Assembly (NCBI GenBank): GCA_026398545.1
Contig: JAPLSR010000319.1
Coordinates: 1-10,664 of the forward strand
DNA length: 10,664 nt
Reading direction: 5' to 3'
Source of the DNA: Candidatus Sumerlaeota bacterium
GTDB lineage: Bacteria; Sumerlaeota; Sumerlaeia; MWCT01
In this document: positions 1 to 7,049 of the stretch, piece by piece
Numbering within the stretch: position 1 is the stretch's first letter
How the letters are laid out: the number at the start of each line of letters is the position of its first letter
Translations under genes and position numbers: made by a program
Notes under the pieces: model-generated
Told to the model about the DNA's origin: nothing
Databases searched by the model: none
The model's input: only the letters and a program-made list of their open reading frames with translations

Positions 1-425
1 GCGCCGGTGATCCCTTTGCGGTGGACATCTTTCAGTCCCAGACCGGGATTCTTGCCAAGTTCCATGATCCGCCGAACGTCGAATTTGGGTGGAAGTTGCG
101 CGGGCCAGACAGTGCTGGTGTCGAAGTCCGCCTGCAGCAGGTCGCTCAACCGGTCTCGGACATCGAGTGTGGACAGATCGCAGGAACGGAGGTCAACCTG
201 CCAGTCCTTCTGTGAGTTCGGATGGAACGATGGAAGAGATGCGATCCTGCCCCGGCCAGGCATTCGAGTAAAGTCAAACGCCGGTGGATGGCGGACAATC
301 TCCATTTTTCCCGGAGAAGACAAAAGGGTGGTATATCCAACTTCCTCAGACTGAGCGACAACCAAACAAACACCCAGGGCGGTCAACAAGATAAGTATAA
401 TGAAGACGACACAAACATTTTTCAT
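1..425 (-). CDS. Exported protein, N-terminal part; probable subtilisin-like (S8) peptidase
   Basis: This frame is open from an ATG at 425 to the left edge (141 codons, no stop), so the gene is cut by the window. GGAGG lies 7 bases upstream of the ATG. Residues 1-24 form a signal peptide: MKN, a long hydrophobic stretch (residues 4-23), then a likely cleavage at VVA|QS. The visible mature part (residues 25-141) is a pre-domain with the segments DLRSCDLSTLD, LLQADFDTSTVWP and IMELGKNPGLGLKDVH, ending in KGITG. From memory, this order precedes the catalytic domain of some exported S8 serine peptidases, where KGITG runs into the Asp-containing strand. No catalytic residue is inside the window, so the peptidase call is an inference. 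It begins 41 bases after the epimerase stop on the same strand and is probably cotranscribed with it. Confidence is high that it is an exported protein, modest for the family. Confidence 0.6.
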   Translation of the reverse strand, partial: MKNVCVVFIILILLTALGVCLVVAQSEEVGYTTLLSSPGKMEIVRHPPAFDFTRMPGRGRIASLPSFHPNSQKDWQVDLRSCDLSTLDVRDRLSDLLQADFDTSTVWPAQLPPKFDVRRIMELGKNPGLGLKDVHRKGITG

Positions 426-466
426 AATGGAACCTCCATGTGATGAGAGCTGTGCTCATTTCTGCA

Positions 467-1543
467 TTACACCGTGTATTCGATGCCTGTGCCGCGCTGA
501 ATGCCCTCGATGGAGAATTTCGGTCCGTCCTGCGTGTAGCCGCCTTTGCAGTCGAAGGGCTTCAGGAGATAAACGGTATCGAGGTCGTGATGGAGAAATT
601 CGCCCAGTCCGCACGCCAGATGCACGGACGCCGCCAGCCCGATTTTTGCTTCCATCATGCTCCCGACCATGAGCCCCTTGTTGGCGGCGCGGCAAATGGA
701 GACTATATCCAGCGCACCTACAAGCCCGCACTTTGCAACCTTTATGTTTATGACATCCACGGCATCGGCGCGGATAAGCCGGATAGCGTCATCCGCCGTG
801 AAGCAGGATTCATCAGCGGCGACAGGCACGGGGCAATGCTCGCGGACAAACCTCAAGCCCTCGATGTCGTCCTTGCGGACGGGCTGTTCCAAAAGGTCGA
901 TTTCGATTCCCTCGGCATGGATGCGTCGAGCCAGTTCAACGGCATCCTTCGGCGCATAAGCCTGATTGGCATCAAGCGAGAGGACGGCTTTCGGTGCCGC
1001 CTCACGGACGCGCACCGTGCGCTCCGTATCGGTGGCAACCCCCATTCCGACCTTGATCTTGATCTTGTTGAAACCCTGCTCCAACGCTTTCGTTGCGGCG
1101 ACGGCGGTTTCATCCGGCGTTCCAAATGAGAGGGTCAGGTCGGTCTCGATTGATGTGATTGCACCGCCAAAGAATGTACAGAGAGGAATGCCGATATATC
1201 TTGTGAATGCATCCAGCACAGCGATTTCAAGTCCGCTGTGCGCGCCGACGTTCGCCCGAATGAGTTTGCGCGTCCGGGCAAGGAGGGCTCGCCACTGGCG
1301 GATGTCCTGTCCCACAACCGCCCATTTGATATGATTCAGCACGGCGATGCAGGTCTGTTGAGTTTCGCCGGTTGTATAAGGGGAAGGCGACACCTCGCCA
1401 TAACCGACCGTGCCGTCCTCCAGAAACACGCGCACCAGCACATTATTGGCGGCATCCTTGCGCCCAGTGGCGATGATAAACGGCTCCTTCAGCGGCAGGT
1501 CAAACACATCCACCTTCAAATCCTTGATTAATGCGCTTCCCAT
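467..1543 (-). CDS. Dipeptide epimerase (enolase superfamily, L-Ala-D/L-Glu epimerase type)
   Basis: This 358-residue protein belongs to the muconate-lactonizing/mandelate-racemase branch of the enolase superfamily. Visible signatures are KIKIKVG (catalytic Lys162 and Lys164 of the K-x-K motif), three Mg2+ ligands in LDANQ (Asp191), LEQP (Glu219) and ADES (Asp244), the second catalytic Lys268 in NIKVAK, and MMEAKIG (Glu298) near the substrate loop. The N-terminal capping domain covers about residues 5-125 and the barrel the rest; the length is normal for the family. Family members remove and replace the alpha proton of the second residue of a dipeptide; L-Ala-Glu from murein peptides is the best known substrate. 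The specificity here cannot be read from sequence and may differ. AGGAGG lies 5 bases before the ATG. The neighbours are a secreted FN3 protein upstream and a probable secreted peptidase downstream, both on the same strand. No signal peptide is seen, so it is cytoplasmic. Confidence 0.9.
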   Translation of the reverse strand: MGSALIKDLKVDVFDLPLKEPFIIATGRKDAANNVLVRVFLEDGTVGYGEVSPSPYTTGETQQTCIAVLNHIKWAVVGQDIRQWRALLARTRKLIRANVGAHSGLEIAVLDAFTRYIGIPLCTFFGGAITSIETDLTLSFGTPDETAVAATKALEQGFNKIKIKVGMGVATDTERTVRVREAAPKAVLSLDANQAYAPKDAVELARRIHAEGIEIDLLEQPVRKDDIEGLRFVREHCPVPVAADESCFTADDAIRLIRADAVDVINIKVAKCGLVGALDIVSICRAANKGLMVGSMMEAKIGLAASVHLACGLGEFLHHDLDTVYLLKPFDCKGGYTQDGPKFSIEGIQRGTGIEYTV

Positions 1544-1651
1544 GGCATCCTCCTGAGAATTTATATGGTTGTTCTATATATTCATGAACTTTGAGGAAAA
1601 ACAATAGGACGCGCACATGGAGATGAGCAAGCCAAAAACGTCAATTCTTAT

Positions 1652-3901
1652 TCAGTATGCAATCCACCACAAGGCGGAGGATGGCGATTCGGCGGCGCAC
1701 AGGGCAAAAACGTGGATCATTCCGTATCCATAATCATAGCCGGGATCACCGTTGTGCTCGATGTAATAAAGGCGTTTGTTCGCGGTGTCAAATGCGACCG
1801 CGCCCGCGTTCCCGTCGCCGCCTCCGGGACGCATCGAGAAATGGTCTATGTCGAAAACGCAGTAGGGCTGAGGCTCCCAGTTCTGCTTCTTTCCCTGTGC
1901 CACATCCGCCAGATCGGCGGGATTGAAGAGCATGAGGCTAGTCTTCCAATCGGTGGCGGCGGTTCCTTTTTCGCCGAAGAGCGGTTCGGGGATGTCGTCG
2001 AGACAATGAAAACTGCCCAGCGAATCGCCATACCACGAATCGCCGATGCTGCGGAGGTAGGATATCGCCACAACGGAGCGCCCGCCGATCTCAAGCCATG
2101 CACCGCCCTCGCCCCACTCCCCCATCGCCCAGTTGATGACACGGTGTTCGGGCGCAGCGCCGGAACTGTAACGCACAAGTTCGACCGCCGTGCAGGAACC
2201 GCCGTTCGGGGGCAGGCTGCCCGTTTCCCACGGGGCGATGGCGAAAAGACTGGGTCCATGCGAGGGAACGCCCGAACCGGCAATGTAATTGCTACCCACA
2301 ACGAGAGAGCGCCCGCCGGTGTGCAGGTCAGCCCAAGTTTGCGATATGGGAAAAAGGATCATGGAATGAAGCGCGGATGAGATGTTGTCGGGCGGGACGC
2401 CGCCAATGTGCCACGCGCCGATGCCCTGCGTCAGCGCAAGATTAAATACGCCATGCGCAGGGGCTGCACCGTCCGTTCCATAAAAATCGCTGATGCCATA
2501 ATATATATAACCACCGACGCCATTGCCGCCCGGATGATACGCGATCCCGCCTGTGGCATAACCGCCGCTTCTCGGAAACCAGTTGTCGTCATAATAGATG
2601 CGCGGCCAGAGGTCAGCCGGGGCTTTAAGCGTCGCGGCTCGCGGCAGGTCTTCAATATTGGAGGACTGGATCGCCTTCGGAATATTGATTTCGCAGACCC
2701 GCTCGCAATATTTGGTCAGGAGATAGAGCGACCCCGGCCATTCGATGTCGGGATTGTATGCCGCGTTTCCCTGCGGATAATAGGCGATGCCGCACGAGGC
2801 ATAATCCATGAATGATTCAAGATCGACGGGCAGGCGGATGCCGCCGAGATATTTGATCTGTTTCCACGGGTTAATAAGCGTCGTGGACGCCCACGCTGAC
2901 GCGCTCAGGGTCGCGGTGGTGGAGTGAGCGCTTTCATTGCCATGTCGCCGCGTGGGATTTTCCTCCCTCGGATACATGCCAAAAGGGGCGGCGTCCAGTG
3001 CGGTCACAGTGTAGCGATACGTCGCGCCGGGGGCGACGTTCAGATCAATGTAATGCAGATTATCGGGGCCATAGTATGTCATCATGTCGTTGGGCAGGAT
3101 GCCGTGAAGCTCTCCATTGCGATAGATCAGGTAGCGATCCACGCCGGTGGGATAAGGCGCGGGGTCGGTCGAGGCAGTCCATGTTAGACTGATAAGATTT
3201 TTTCCGCAGCCGGTTGTGGAGGCATAGGTCACTGCCTGAAGATTGCCGGGCGTAGTGGGCGGCGTGATATCCGCCTCGTCCGAAAATTCGATGCGGGTCA
3301 GGACGATGTCGCTATTGGGATTGCGCTTGTTGACATTGACGAGAAAGGCATCGCCGACGGACGGCGGGCTGTTCGGATGGTTCACCATCAAGGCGTCGGA
3401 AATGTAATATTCCATCTCGACGAGCGATTGTCCCGGCATTCCATAACCGATGTCGGCGTAAAGCGTATACCAGGCATGGGCGATGTCAGTGGAGGTGGGG
3501 CTGTCGGAATCGGTCAGGCTAATCCGCGCGTCAAAGTAAACCTCACTTTCCGAGCGATTGTAGAAAGTCGCAATGATTTTATGTCCGCGCCGGAAGGCTA
3601 TGGGCGTGGTTCCCCGGATGCCGGCATAAGAGGGTCGTTCTTCAGCAAGACCCTCCACCTCCGTAATTCCCTGATGGGCAGGATCACCGTCCGGGTCCAC
3701 ATACTGGACATTGGACGGATGCCGGATGATCTGATTCCAGTCGGAGTAGGGTTTGGACGAATTGGCGTCGCTTGTGCCAAAGTCAACGAGCGTCCAGCGT
3801 TCCGCCGGACAGATTTCGACAATCGAAAATAAAATCGCGGCCAGAATCGCTCTGACAAATATAGGGAACATGCGACATTGGGGACCATAATTTCTTTTCA
3901 T
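1652..3901 (-). CDS. Large secreted protein with one fibronectin type III domain and a propeller-like C-terminal region
   Basis: I chose the ATG at 3901 (749 residues) because GAGAGG lies 8 bases upstream; the in-frame TTG at 3919 has no ribosome binding site. Residues 1-33 form a signal peptide (MKRNYG, hydrophobic stretch FVRAILAAILFSIV, likely cleavage at CPA|ER). Residues about 35-210 form a beta-rich domain opening WTLVDFGTSDANS. Residues about 212-332 are an FN3 domain (PTTPGNL, LTWTAS, VDRYLIYRNG, ATYRYTVTALD). The remaining 400 residues have several GGIAYHPGGN, GRSLVVGSN, GGRSVVAIS and VAFDTANKRLYYIEHNG segments that resemble propeller blades; I assign no enzyme activity. The protein is rich in Trp, Tyr and Gly and acts outside the cell or in the envelope. 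It is followed after 108 bases by the epimerase gene on the same strand. I see no C-terminal sorting tail. Function unknown; adhesion or carbohydrate binding is possible. Confidence 0.85.
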   Translation of the reverse strand: MKRNYGPQCRMFPIFVRAILAAILFSIVEICPAERWTLVDFGTSDANSSKPYSDWNQIIRHPSNVQYVDPDGDPAHQGITEVEGLAEERPSYAGIRGTTPIAFRRGHKIIATFYNRSESEVYFDARISLTDSDSPTSTDIAHAWYTLYADIGYGMPGQSLVEMEYYISDALMVNHPNSPPSVGDAFLVNVNKRNPNSDIVLTRIEFSDEADITPPTTPGNLQAVTYASTTGCGKNLISLTWTASTDPAPYPTGVDRYLIYRNGELHGILPNDMMTYYGPDNLHYIDLNVAPGATYRYTVTALDAAPFGMYPREENPTRRHGNESAHSTTATLSASAWASTTLINPWKQIKYLGGIRLPVDLESFMDYASCGIAYYPQGNAAYNPDIEWPGSLYLLTKYCERVCEINIPKAIQSSNIEDLPRAATLKAPADLWPRIYYDDNWFPRSGGYATGGIAYHPGGNGVGGYIYYGISDFYGTDGAAPAHGVFNLALTQGIGAWHIGGVPPDNISSALHSMILFPISQTWADLHTGGRSLVVGSNYIAGSGVPSHGPSLFAIAPWETGSLPPNGGSCTAVELVRYSSGAAPEHRVINWAMGEWGEGGAWLEIGGRSVVAISYLRSIGDSWYGDSLGSFHCLDDIPEPLFGEKGTAATDWKTSLMLFNPADLADVAQGKKQNWEPQPYCVFDIDHFSMRPGGGDGNAGAVAFDTANKRLYYIEHNGDPGYDYGYGMIHVFALCAAESPSSALWWIAY

Positions 3902-3952
3902 GACTTCGGCCTCTCTCAAAGAATATTAATTACACCCATCAATTTAGTAAAT

Positions 3953-3981
3953 TGTATATAATGTGATTTTTAATAAATCAA
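3953..3981 (-). promoter_or_regulatory. Candidate sigma70-type promoter for the FN3-protein gene
   Basis: Read on the minus strand, TTGATT (3981-3976) and TATACA (3958-3953) are separated by 17 bases, a good match to -35/-10 spacing. The ATG it would serve is at 3901, leaving about 45 bases of leader. The -35 box overlaps one arm of the repeats at 3963-4008. Inferred from sequence only. Confidence 0.4.
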
Positions 3982-4008
3982 CGATTAATTTGTCCATTAA
4001 TAAATCAC
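3963..4008. repeat. AT-rich inverted repeat that also contains an 11-bp direct repeat
   Basis: GTGATTTTTAAT (3963-3974) pairs with ATTAATAAATCAC (3996-4008), leaving one unpaired base and a loop of about 21 bases. Within it TTAATAAATCA occurs twice on the plus strand, at 3970-3980 and 3997-4007, 27 bases apart. The first copy overlaps the -35 box of the candidate minus-strand promoter. An operator is possible; no protein is identified. Confidence 0.4.
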
Positions 4009-4010
4009 AA

Positions 4011-4085
4011 GCCGTAGCCTCTGGCGAAGGCTAATGGATGTAAAATCCACGCCTGTAACCTTCCATGTGCTTCGCAAGGAAAAGC
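4011..4085. other. Hairpin-rich block in the divergent intergenic region
   Basis: This GC-richer block sits in an AT-rich intergenic region. It contains TAGCC/GGCTA (4015-4019 with 4029-4033), TGGAT/ATCCA with a 5-base loop (4035-4039 with 4045-4049), an alternative outer stem GGCG/CGCC around it (4023-4026 with 4050-4053), and CTTCC/GGAA with an inner TGC/GCA (4060-4080). It reads as a folded RNA leader or a small RNA. It lies upstream of the candidate promoter at 4107, so it would not be in that promoter's transcript. I compared it by eye with cobalamin, cyclic-di-GMP, fluoride and SAM riboswitch signatures and saw no match. Confidence 0.3.
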
Positions 4086-4106
4086 CAACCAGATATGAAA
4101 CTCATT

Positions 4107-4135
4107 TGACATTCAAAATTTCATACGATAAATAA
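4107..4135 (+). promoter_or_regulatory. Candidate sigma70-type promoter for the seven-repeat propeller gene
   Basis: A perfect TTGACA (4107-4112) is followed after 17 bases by TAAATA (4130-4135). Transcription would start near 4142, giving a leader of about 140 bases before the ATG at 4281. The -10 box lies inside the first copy of the direct repeat at 4128-4169. Confidence 0.5.
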
Positions 4136-4169
4136 GCGAAAAGTTTTTGATAAATGAACGAAAAGTTTC
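4128..4169 (+). repeat. Pair of 20-bp direct repeats, period 22, over the promoter start
   Basis: Copy 1 (4128-4147) and copy 2 (4150-4169) share GATAAAT and CGAAAAGTTT and differ at 2 of 20 positions. A 22-base period is about two helical turns, so a protein would meet both copies on the same DNA face. The position over the -10 box and start site suggests an operator, probably repressing; this is an inference. Confidence 0.5.
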
Positions 4170-4280
4170 GCCGGGTTAAATAAACTCTGATAGTACGATT
4201 GATAGTTCGCGAGGTGAGGCATTTTCGAACCAATCGCCTTTGCGTTTTACACAGAAGTTACGAAAAAGACGGGTTATGCG

Positions 4281-5498
4281 ATGAAAACGTCCTTCTTCCT
4301 AATACTTGTTCTCTCGCTTTTAAACTTTAAGGCAGTATGCGAACCAACAACGCAGACCGATAATGCCTTGCGCATATTCCAGAATCCCGACCCGCAGTAT
4401 TGGGATGGTTTTGGATGGAGCATGGCAGCCTATGAAAATAAGCTGCTCGTGGGCGCGCCCCATAATGACTTTGGAGCAAAGATCTCTGGGTCTGCCTATC
4501 TTTTTGATATGGAAACAGGCAAGATTCTTCATACATTTCATAACCCTGATCCGAAAGAAAACGCTCAGTTTGGCTGGCCTGTGGTTGTAACGAAGCAGCG
4601 CATTCTCATTGGCGCTCATTCGGACGGCAGTCCTCTAGAAAATGAGGGTACCGTTCATATTTATGACAAAACAACACTTAAGCATCTGATGAAAATAAAG
4701 TGCCCGGATTCTAAAATGACACAAGAGTTTGGCCGTTCGATCATCACATTCAACGACAAATTCCTGGTTACTACATTGGGCACAATGGTGGGAAATAAGC
4801 ATGTAAGCGCATTTTATCTTTTCGATGAGTCAGGCGCTTGCCTGCGTTGTTTCTATAATGAGAAGGCATACAAGGATTCATCCCGCCTTGGCATTCACAT
4901 TCAACTGCGTAATGACACCATTCTCATCGGCGCGGATCTTAGCCCGGTGGATAACAAAAAGAATTGTGGCGCTGTATATGTGTATGATTTAAATGGAACG
5001 CTGCATAGAATTATTCCTGATCCAAAACAAAAACCAGATGACCGATTTGGAATGAAGTCAATATTCGTTGATGCCAACATCGCGGTATGCGCAACTGGGG
5101 ATGATACAATCACAACCAATTCCGGAGCAGTGTATCTGTTTAACCAATCAGGCGATCTTCTCAGAACTTTTCACAATCCATCACCTATTGAGGGTTCTAA
5201 ATATGGAGCTCCTAATTTCGGTTCAGAGACGGCGTTGTTGGACAAAAACACTATTCTGATTAATGGAATGGAACGCGATAAACAAAACAGAATATCGGGT
5301 GTTGTGTTCGCCTTCAATACGTTGACCGGCAAGGTTGTCCACACTTTTCGAAGCCCGAAGCCCGAGTTAGCGTTTGGCGCCTCAATTCTATCATATAATA
5401 AATACGTTCTGATTGGCTCAACATATGCTGATGTTGGCGATACAAAAGAAGCGGGATGCGTATATCTTTTTTCCGTGGACAATCCTATTCATAGATGA
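4281..5498 (+). CDS. Exported seven-repeat FG-GAP-like beta-propeller protein
   Basis: The 405-residue product begins with a signal peptide (MKTSFFLILVLSLLNFKAVC, likely cleavage near residue 20). The rest divides into seven repeats starting at about residues 33, 86, 139, 191, 245, 297 and 356, spaced 52-59 residues. Each has an [FI]xxP-like opening (FQNPDP, FHNPDP, IKCPDS, FYNE, IPDP, FHNPSP, FRSPKP), a central FG with a following hydrophobic strand and IGA/VGA, and a closing GxxYLFD or VYVYD strand. Seven repeats that fill the whole mature chain argue for one closed seven-bladed propeller, as in the FG-GAP/integrin-alpha class. No catalytic motif is seen; a binding or surface role is likely. 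The ATG at 4281 has only a weak GACGGG upstream; the ATG at 4276 is out of frame and stops at once. Codon use is more AT-rich than in the minus-strand operon. It is transcribed away from the FN3 protein. Confidence 0.8.
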   Translation: MKTSFFLILVLSLLNFKAVCEPTTQTDNALRIFQNPDPQYWDGFGWSMAAYENKLLVGAPHNDFGAKISGSAYLFDMETGKILHTFHNPDPKENAQFGWPVVVTKQRILIGAHSDGSPLENEGTVHIYDKTTLKHLMKIKCPDSKMTQEFGRSIITFNDKFLVTTLGTMVGNKHVSAFYLFDESGACLRCFYNEKAYKDSSRLGIHIQLRNDTILIGADLSPVDNKKNCGAVYVYDLNGTLHRIIPDPKQKPDDRFGMKSIFVDANIAVCATGDDTITTNSGAVYLFNQSGDLLRTFHNPSPIEGSKYGAPNFGSETALLDKNTILINGMERDKQNRISGVVFAFNTLTGKVVHTFRSPKPELAFGASILSYNKYVLIGSTYADVGDTKEAGCVYLFSVDNPIHR

Positions 5499-5595
5499 CC
5501 GAGGCAACATAGGTGGCATCATATCCTTCATAATCCTTGTCGCCGTCGCTGCAGAGAGACCAGCGGTCTATGAATTCTCCATTGATTGAAGAATC
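5485..5595 (-). pseudogene. Start-less C-terminal gene fragment
   Basis: Between stops at 5598 and 5485 the minus strand has 36 open codons with protein-like content: ...INGEFIDRWSLCSDGDK, then DYEGYDATYVASVIYE and a TAG stop. There is no ATG in it. It overlaps the last 14 bases of the propeller gene on the opposite strand. The composition (acidic, Tyr-rich, ending VIYE) looks like a true protein tail rather than chance, so I read it as the remnant of a gene whose body was replaced. The family is not recognised and a chance frame is not excluded. Confidence 0.3.
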
Positions 5596-5648
5596 TCAGT
5601 TGATTTCATTTGAACCCGCCCCAAAAACGGAATAAACAATTTTTCACT

Positions 5649-6677
5649 ATGCCGTTAAAGGGATTAACAATCAGAAAATTCTGGGGAATCGTGGGGCTGT
5701 TTATTATACTTTTTATCGTTACCCTGTTATTGTGCCCCATGATTGGACCCGAAAAGATGTCACTTGCGCGGGCGTTGGACACGTCTCTGGCACGGGACAA
5801 AAATCCCGATGCGGCGATTTTGTTCCATGTCCGCCTGCCGCGGTGTCTTATGGCGGCAATTGTTGGGGCGGCGCTGGCGGCGGCGGGCGTCACATTCCAA
5901 TCCATGCTCAAAAATCCCCTCGCCACGCCATACACCCTTGGCATCTCCGGCGGGAGCTCTCTCGCCGCCGTCATCATTCTTGTCTATGCGGGAAGTCTCA
6001 GTTTGAAGATTCCATTTCTTCAGCCACTTGCGGCATTTGGAGGCGCCGTTTTGACCCTCTGGCTTGTTTACAAACTGGGACGGCGGCAGGGCATACTCCA
6101 GAACGTTACGCTCATACTGGCGGGCGTCACGCTGAATCTCTTCTTCAGCGCCATGATTCTCCTTATCCAATTCTTAGTTGACCCGACCCAGACTGTTCTC
6201 ATCATGCACTGGCTGATGGGGAGTCTTGATATTGACCGTTATGAGCCAATACTGATATTAATACCGTTTCAGATTGCCGGAATTGCCGTTTTGCTTTATC
6301 ACGCAAGGGATATGAATCTCCTTTCCTTAGACGAGATGTCGGCGCAATCGCTGGGTTTGCGGGTGCCGGTGGTAATGAAACGACTTTACATCTCATCATC
6401 GCTCATTGCCGGCACAGCGATTGCTTTTTCCGGTCCAATAGGTTTTGTCGGACTCATCATCCCGCACGCCCTGAGAATACTCCTCGGAGCCGACCACCGC
6501 CTGCTCCTGCCGGTTTCATATCTTGCGGGCGGGGCATTTCTGGTGATATGTGACACGGCGGCGCGCACACTGCTCGCCCCAACGGAACTGCCCGTAGGAG
6601 TCATCACCGCCATACTGGGAGGACCTTTCTTTCTCGCAATACTCATAAGACCAAAGTCTGGAGGTGGGATTGTATGA
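5649..6677 (+). CDS. FecCD/BtuC-family ABC transporter permease (iron-siderophore, heme or cobalamin type)
   Basis: From the ATG at 5649 the product is 342 residues, normal for this family; an in-frame TTG at 5610 would add 13 polar residues and has no better ribosome binding site. About ten hydrophobic segments are visible. Signature stretches are VRLPR (62-65) with AAIVGAALAAAGVTFQ, KNPLATPYTLGISGGSS (88-104), HWLMGSLD (187-194), GLRVPVVMKRLY (236-247), and the cytoplasmic coupling region GPIGFVGLIIPHALRILLGADHR (about 262-284), which contacts the ATPase. ELPVGVITAILGGPFFLAIL closes the protein. Such permeases form the inner-membrane channel for a substrate handed over by a periplasmic binding protein. 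No binding protein or ATPase is next to it; the downstream gene overlaps it by 4 bases (ATGA) but is an Mth938 protein. The substrate cannot be told from sequence. Confidence 0.9.
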   Translation: MPLKGLTIRKFWGIVGLFIILFIVTLLLCPMIGPEKMSLARALDTSLARDKNPDAAILFHVRLPRCLMAAIVGAALAAAGVTFQSMLKNPLATPYTLGISGGSSLAAVIILVYAGSLSLKIPFLQPLAAFGGAVLTLWLVYKLGRRQGILQNVTLILAGVTLNLFFSAMILLIQFLVDPTQTVLIMHWLMGSLDIDRYEPILILIPFQIAGIAVLLYHARDMNLLSLDEMSAQSLGLRVPVVMKRLYISSSLIAGTAIAFSGPIGFVGLIIPHALRILLGADHRLLLPVSYLAGGAFLVICDTAARTLLAPTELPVGVITAILGGPFFLAILIRPKSGGGIV

Positions 6678-7036
6678 AACCACAGATTGACTCTACGGAA
6701 TTTGGTTCAATCACAATAGATGGCGAGACCTATGACCATGATGTGGTGATTCGTCTTTCCGGCAAGGTGAAAAAGCGAAAGAAAAAGTTATCCAAACAGG
6801 CACTTGGCACATCTCACATCATCTCTCTTGAGGAAGCCATGGCGGTTTACGAGGATGGGGCGGGGCTTCTGGTCTTCGGGACGGGGCAGGAGGGTGTGGC
6901 GAGGTTATCCGATGAGGCGGCAGCCTTCTTCAGTGAGAAGGGTTGCGAGGTCAAAGCGGTTCGGACGCCCGAGGCGGTCAACTTCTGGAATAACGCAAAA
7001 GGGAAGGTCATCGGGTTATTCCACATCACATGTTAA
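6674..7036 (+). CDS. Mth938-family (DUF498/PF04430-type) small protein
   Basis: This 120-residue protein matches the Mth938-like pattern end to end: FGSITIDGETYDHDVVI near the N-terminus (10-26), a basic GKVKKRKKK stretch (30-38), GTSHIISLEEA (45-55), LLVFGTGQEGVARLS (65-79), EAVNFWNN (100-107) and the C-terminal HITC (117-120). The family folds as a small three-layer alpha/beta protein whose bacterial role is not settled; eukaryotic relatives include the complex I assembly factor NDUFAF3 and AAMDC. GGAGGTG precedes the ATG, which overlaps the permease stop in ATGA, so the two are translationally coupled. It is followed 13 bases later by rlmN. It is cytoplasmic, with no signal peptide. Confidence 0.8.
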   Translation: MKPQIDSTEFGSITIDGETYDHDVVIRLSGKVKKRKKKLSKQALGTSHIISLEEAMAVYEDGAGLLVFGTGQEGVARLSDEAAAFFSEKGCEVKAVRTPEAVNFWNNAKGKVIGLFHITC

Positions 7037-7049
7037 GCGCGGCTCTGCA

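Noticed and set aside
440..1129. A 229-codon open frame on the plus strand
   Set aside because: It is wholly antisense to the dipeptide epimerase, whose minus-strand frame carries all the catalytic motifs; the plus-strand translation has no family look.
1712..2380. A 222-codon open frame on the plus strand
   Set aside because: It is antisense to the FN3 secreted protein; an Arg/Ala-rich shadow of GC-biased codons, with no ribosome binding site.
3902..3919. TTG start at 3919 for the FN3 protein
   Set aside because: No ribosome binding site precedes it, whereas the ATG at 3901 has GAGAGG at good spacing and gives a normal signal peptide.
4011..4085. A known riboswitch class in the divergent region
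   Set aside because: The conserved boxes of cobalamin, cyclic-di-GMP, SAM and fluoride riboswitches were looked for and not seen, so it is listed only as an unassigned folded block.
5557..5569. AGACC/GGTCT hairpin as a terminator for the propeller gene
   Set aside because: The stem is only five pairs and no T run follows in either direction.
6804..7049. An 82-residue N-terminal extension of RlmN
   Set aside because: It runs through the Mth938 gene in another frame and its translation is Arg/Ser-rich and unlike RlmN; the family's normal length starts at the ATG at 7050.
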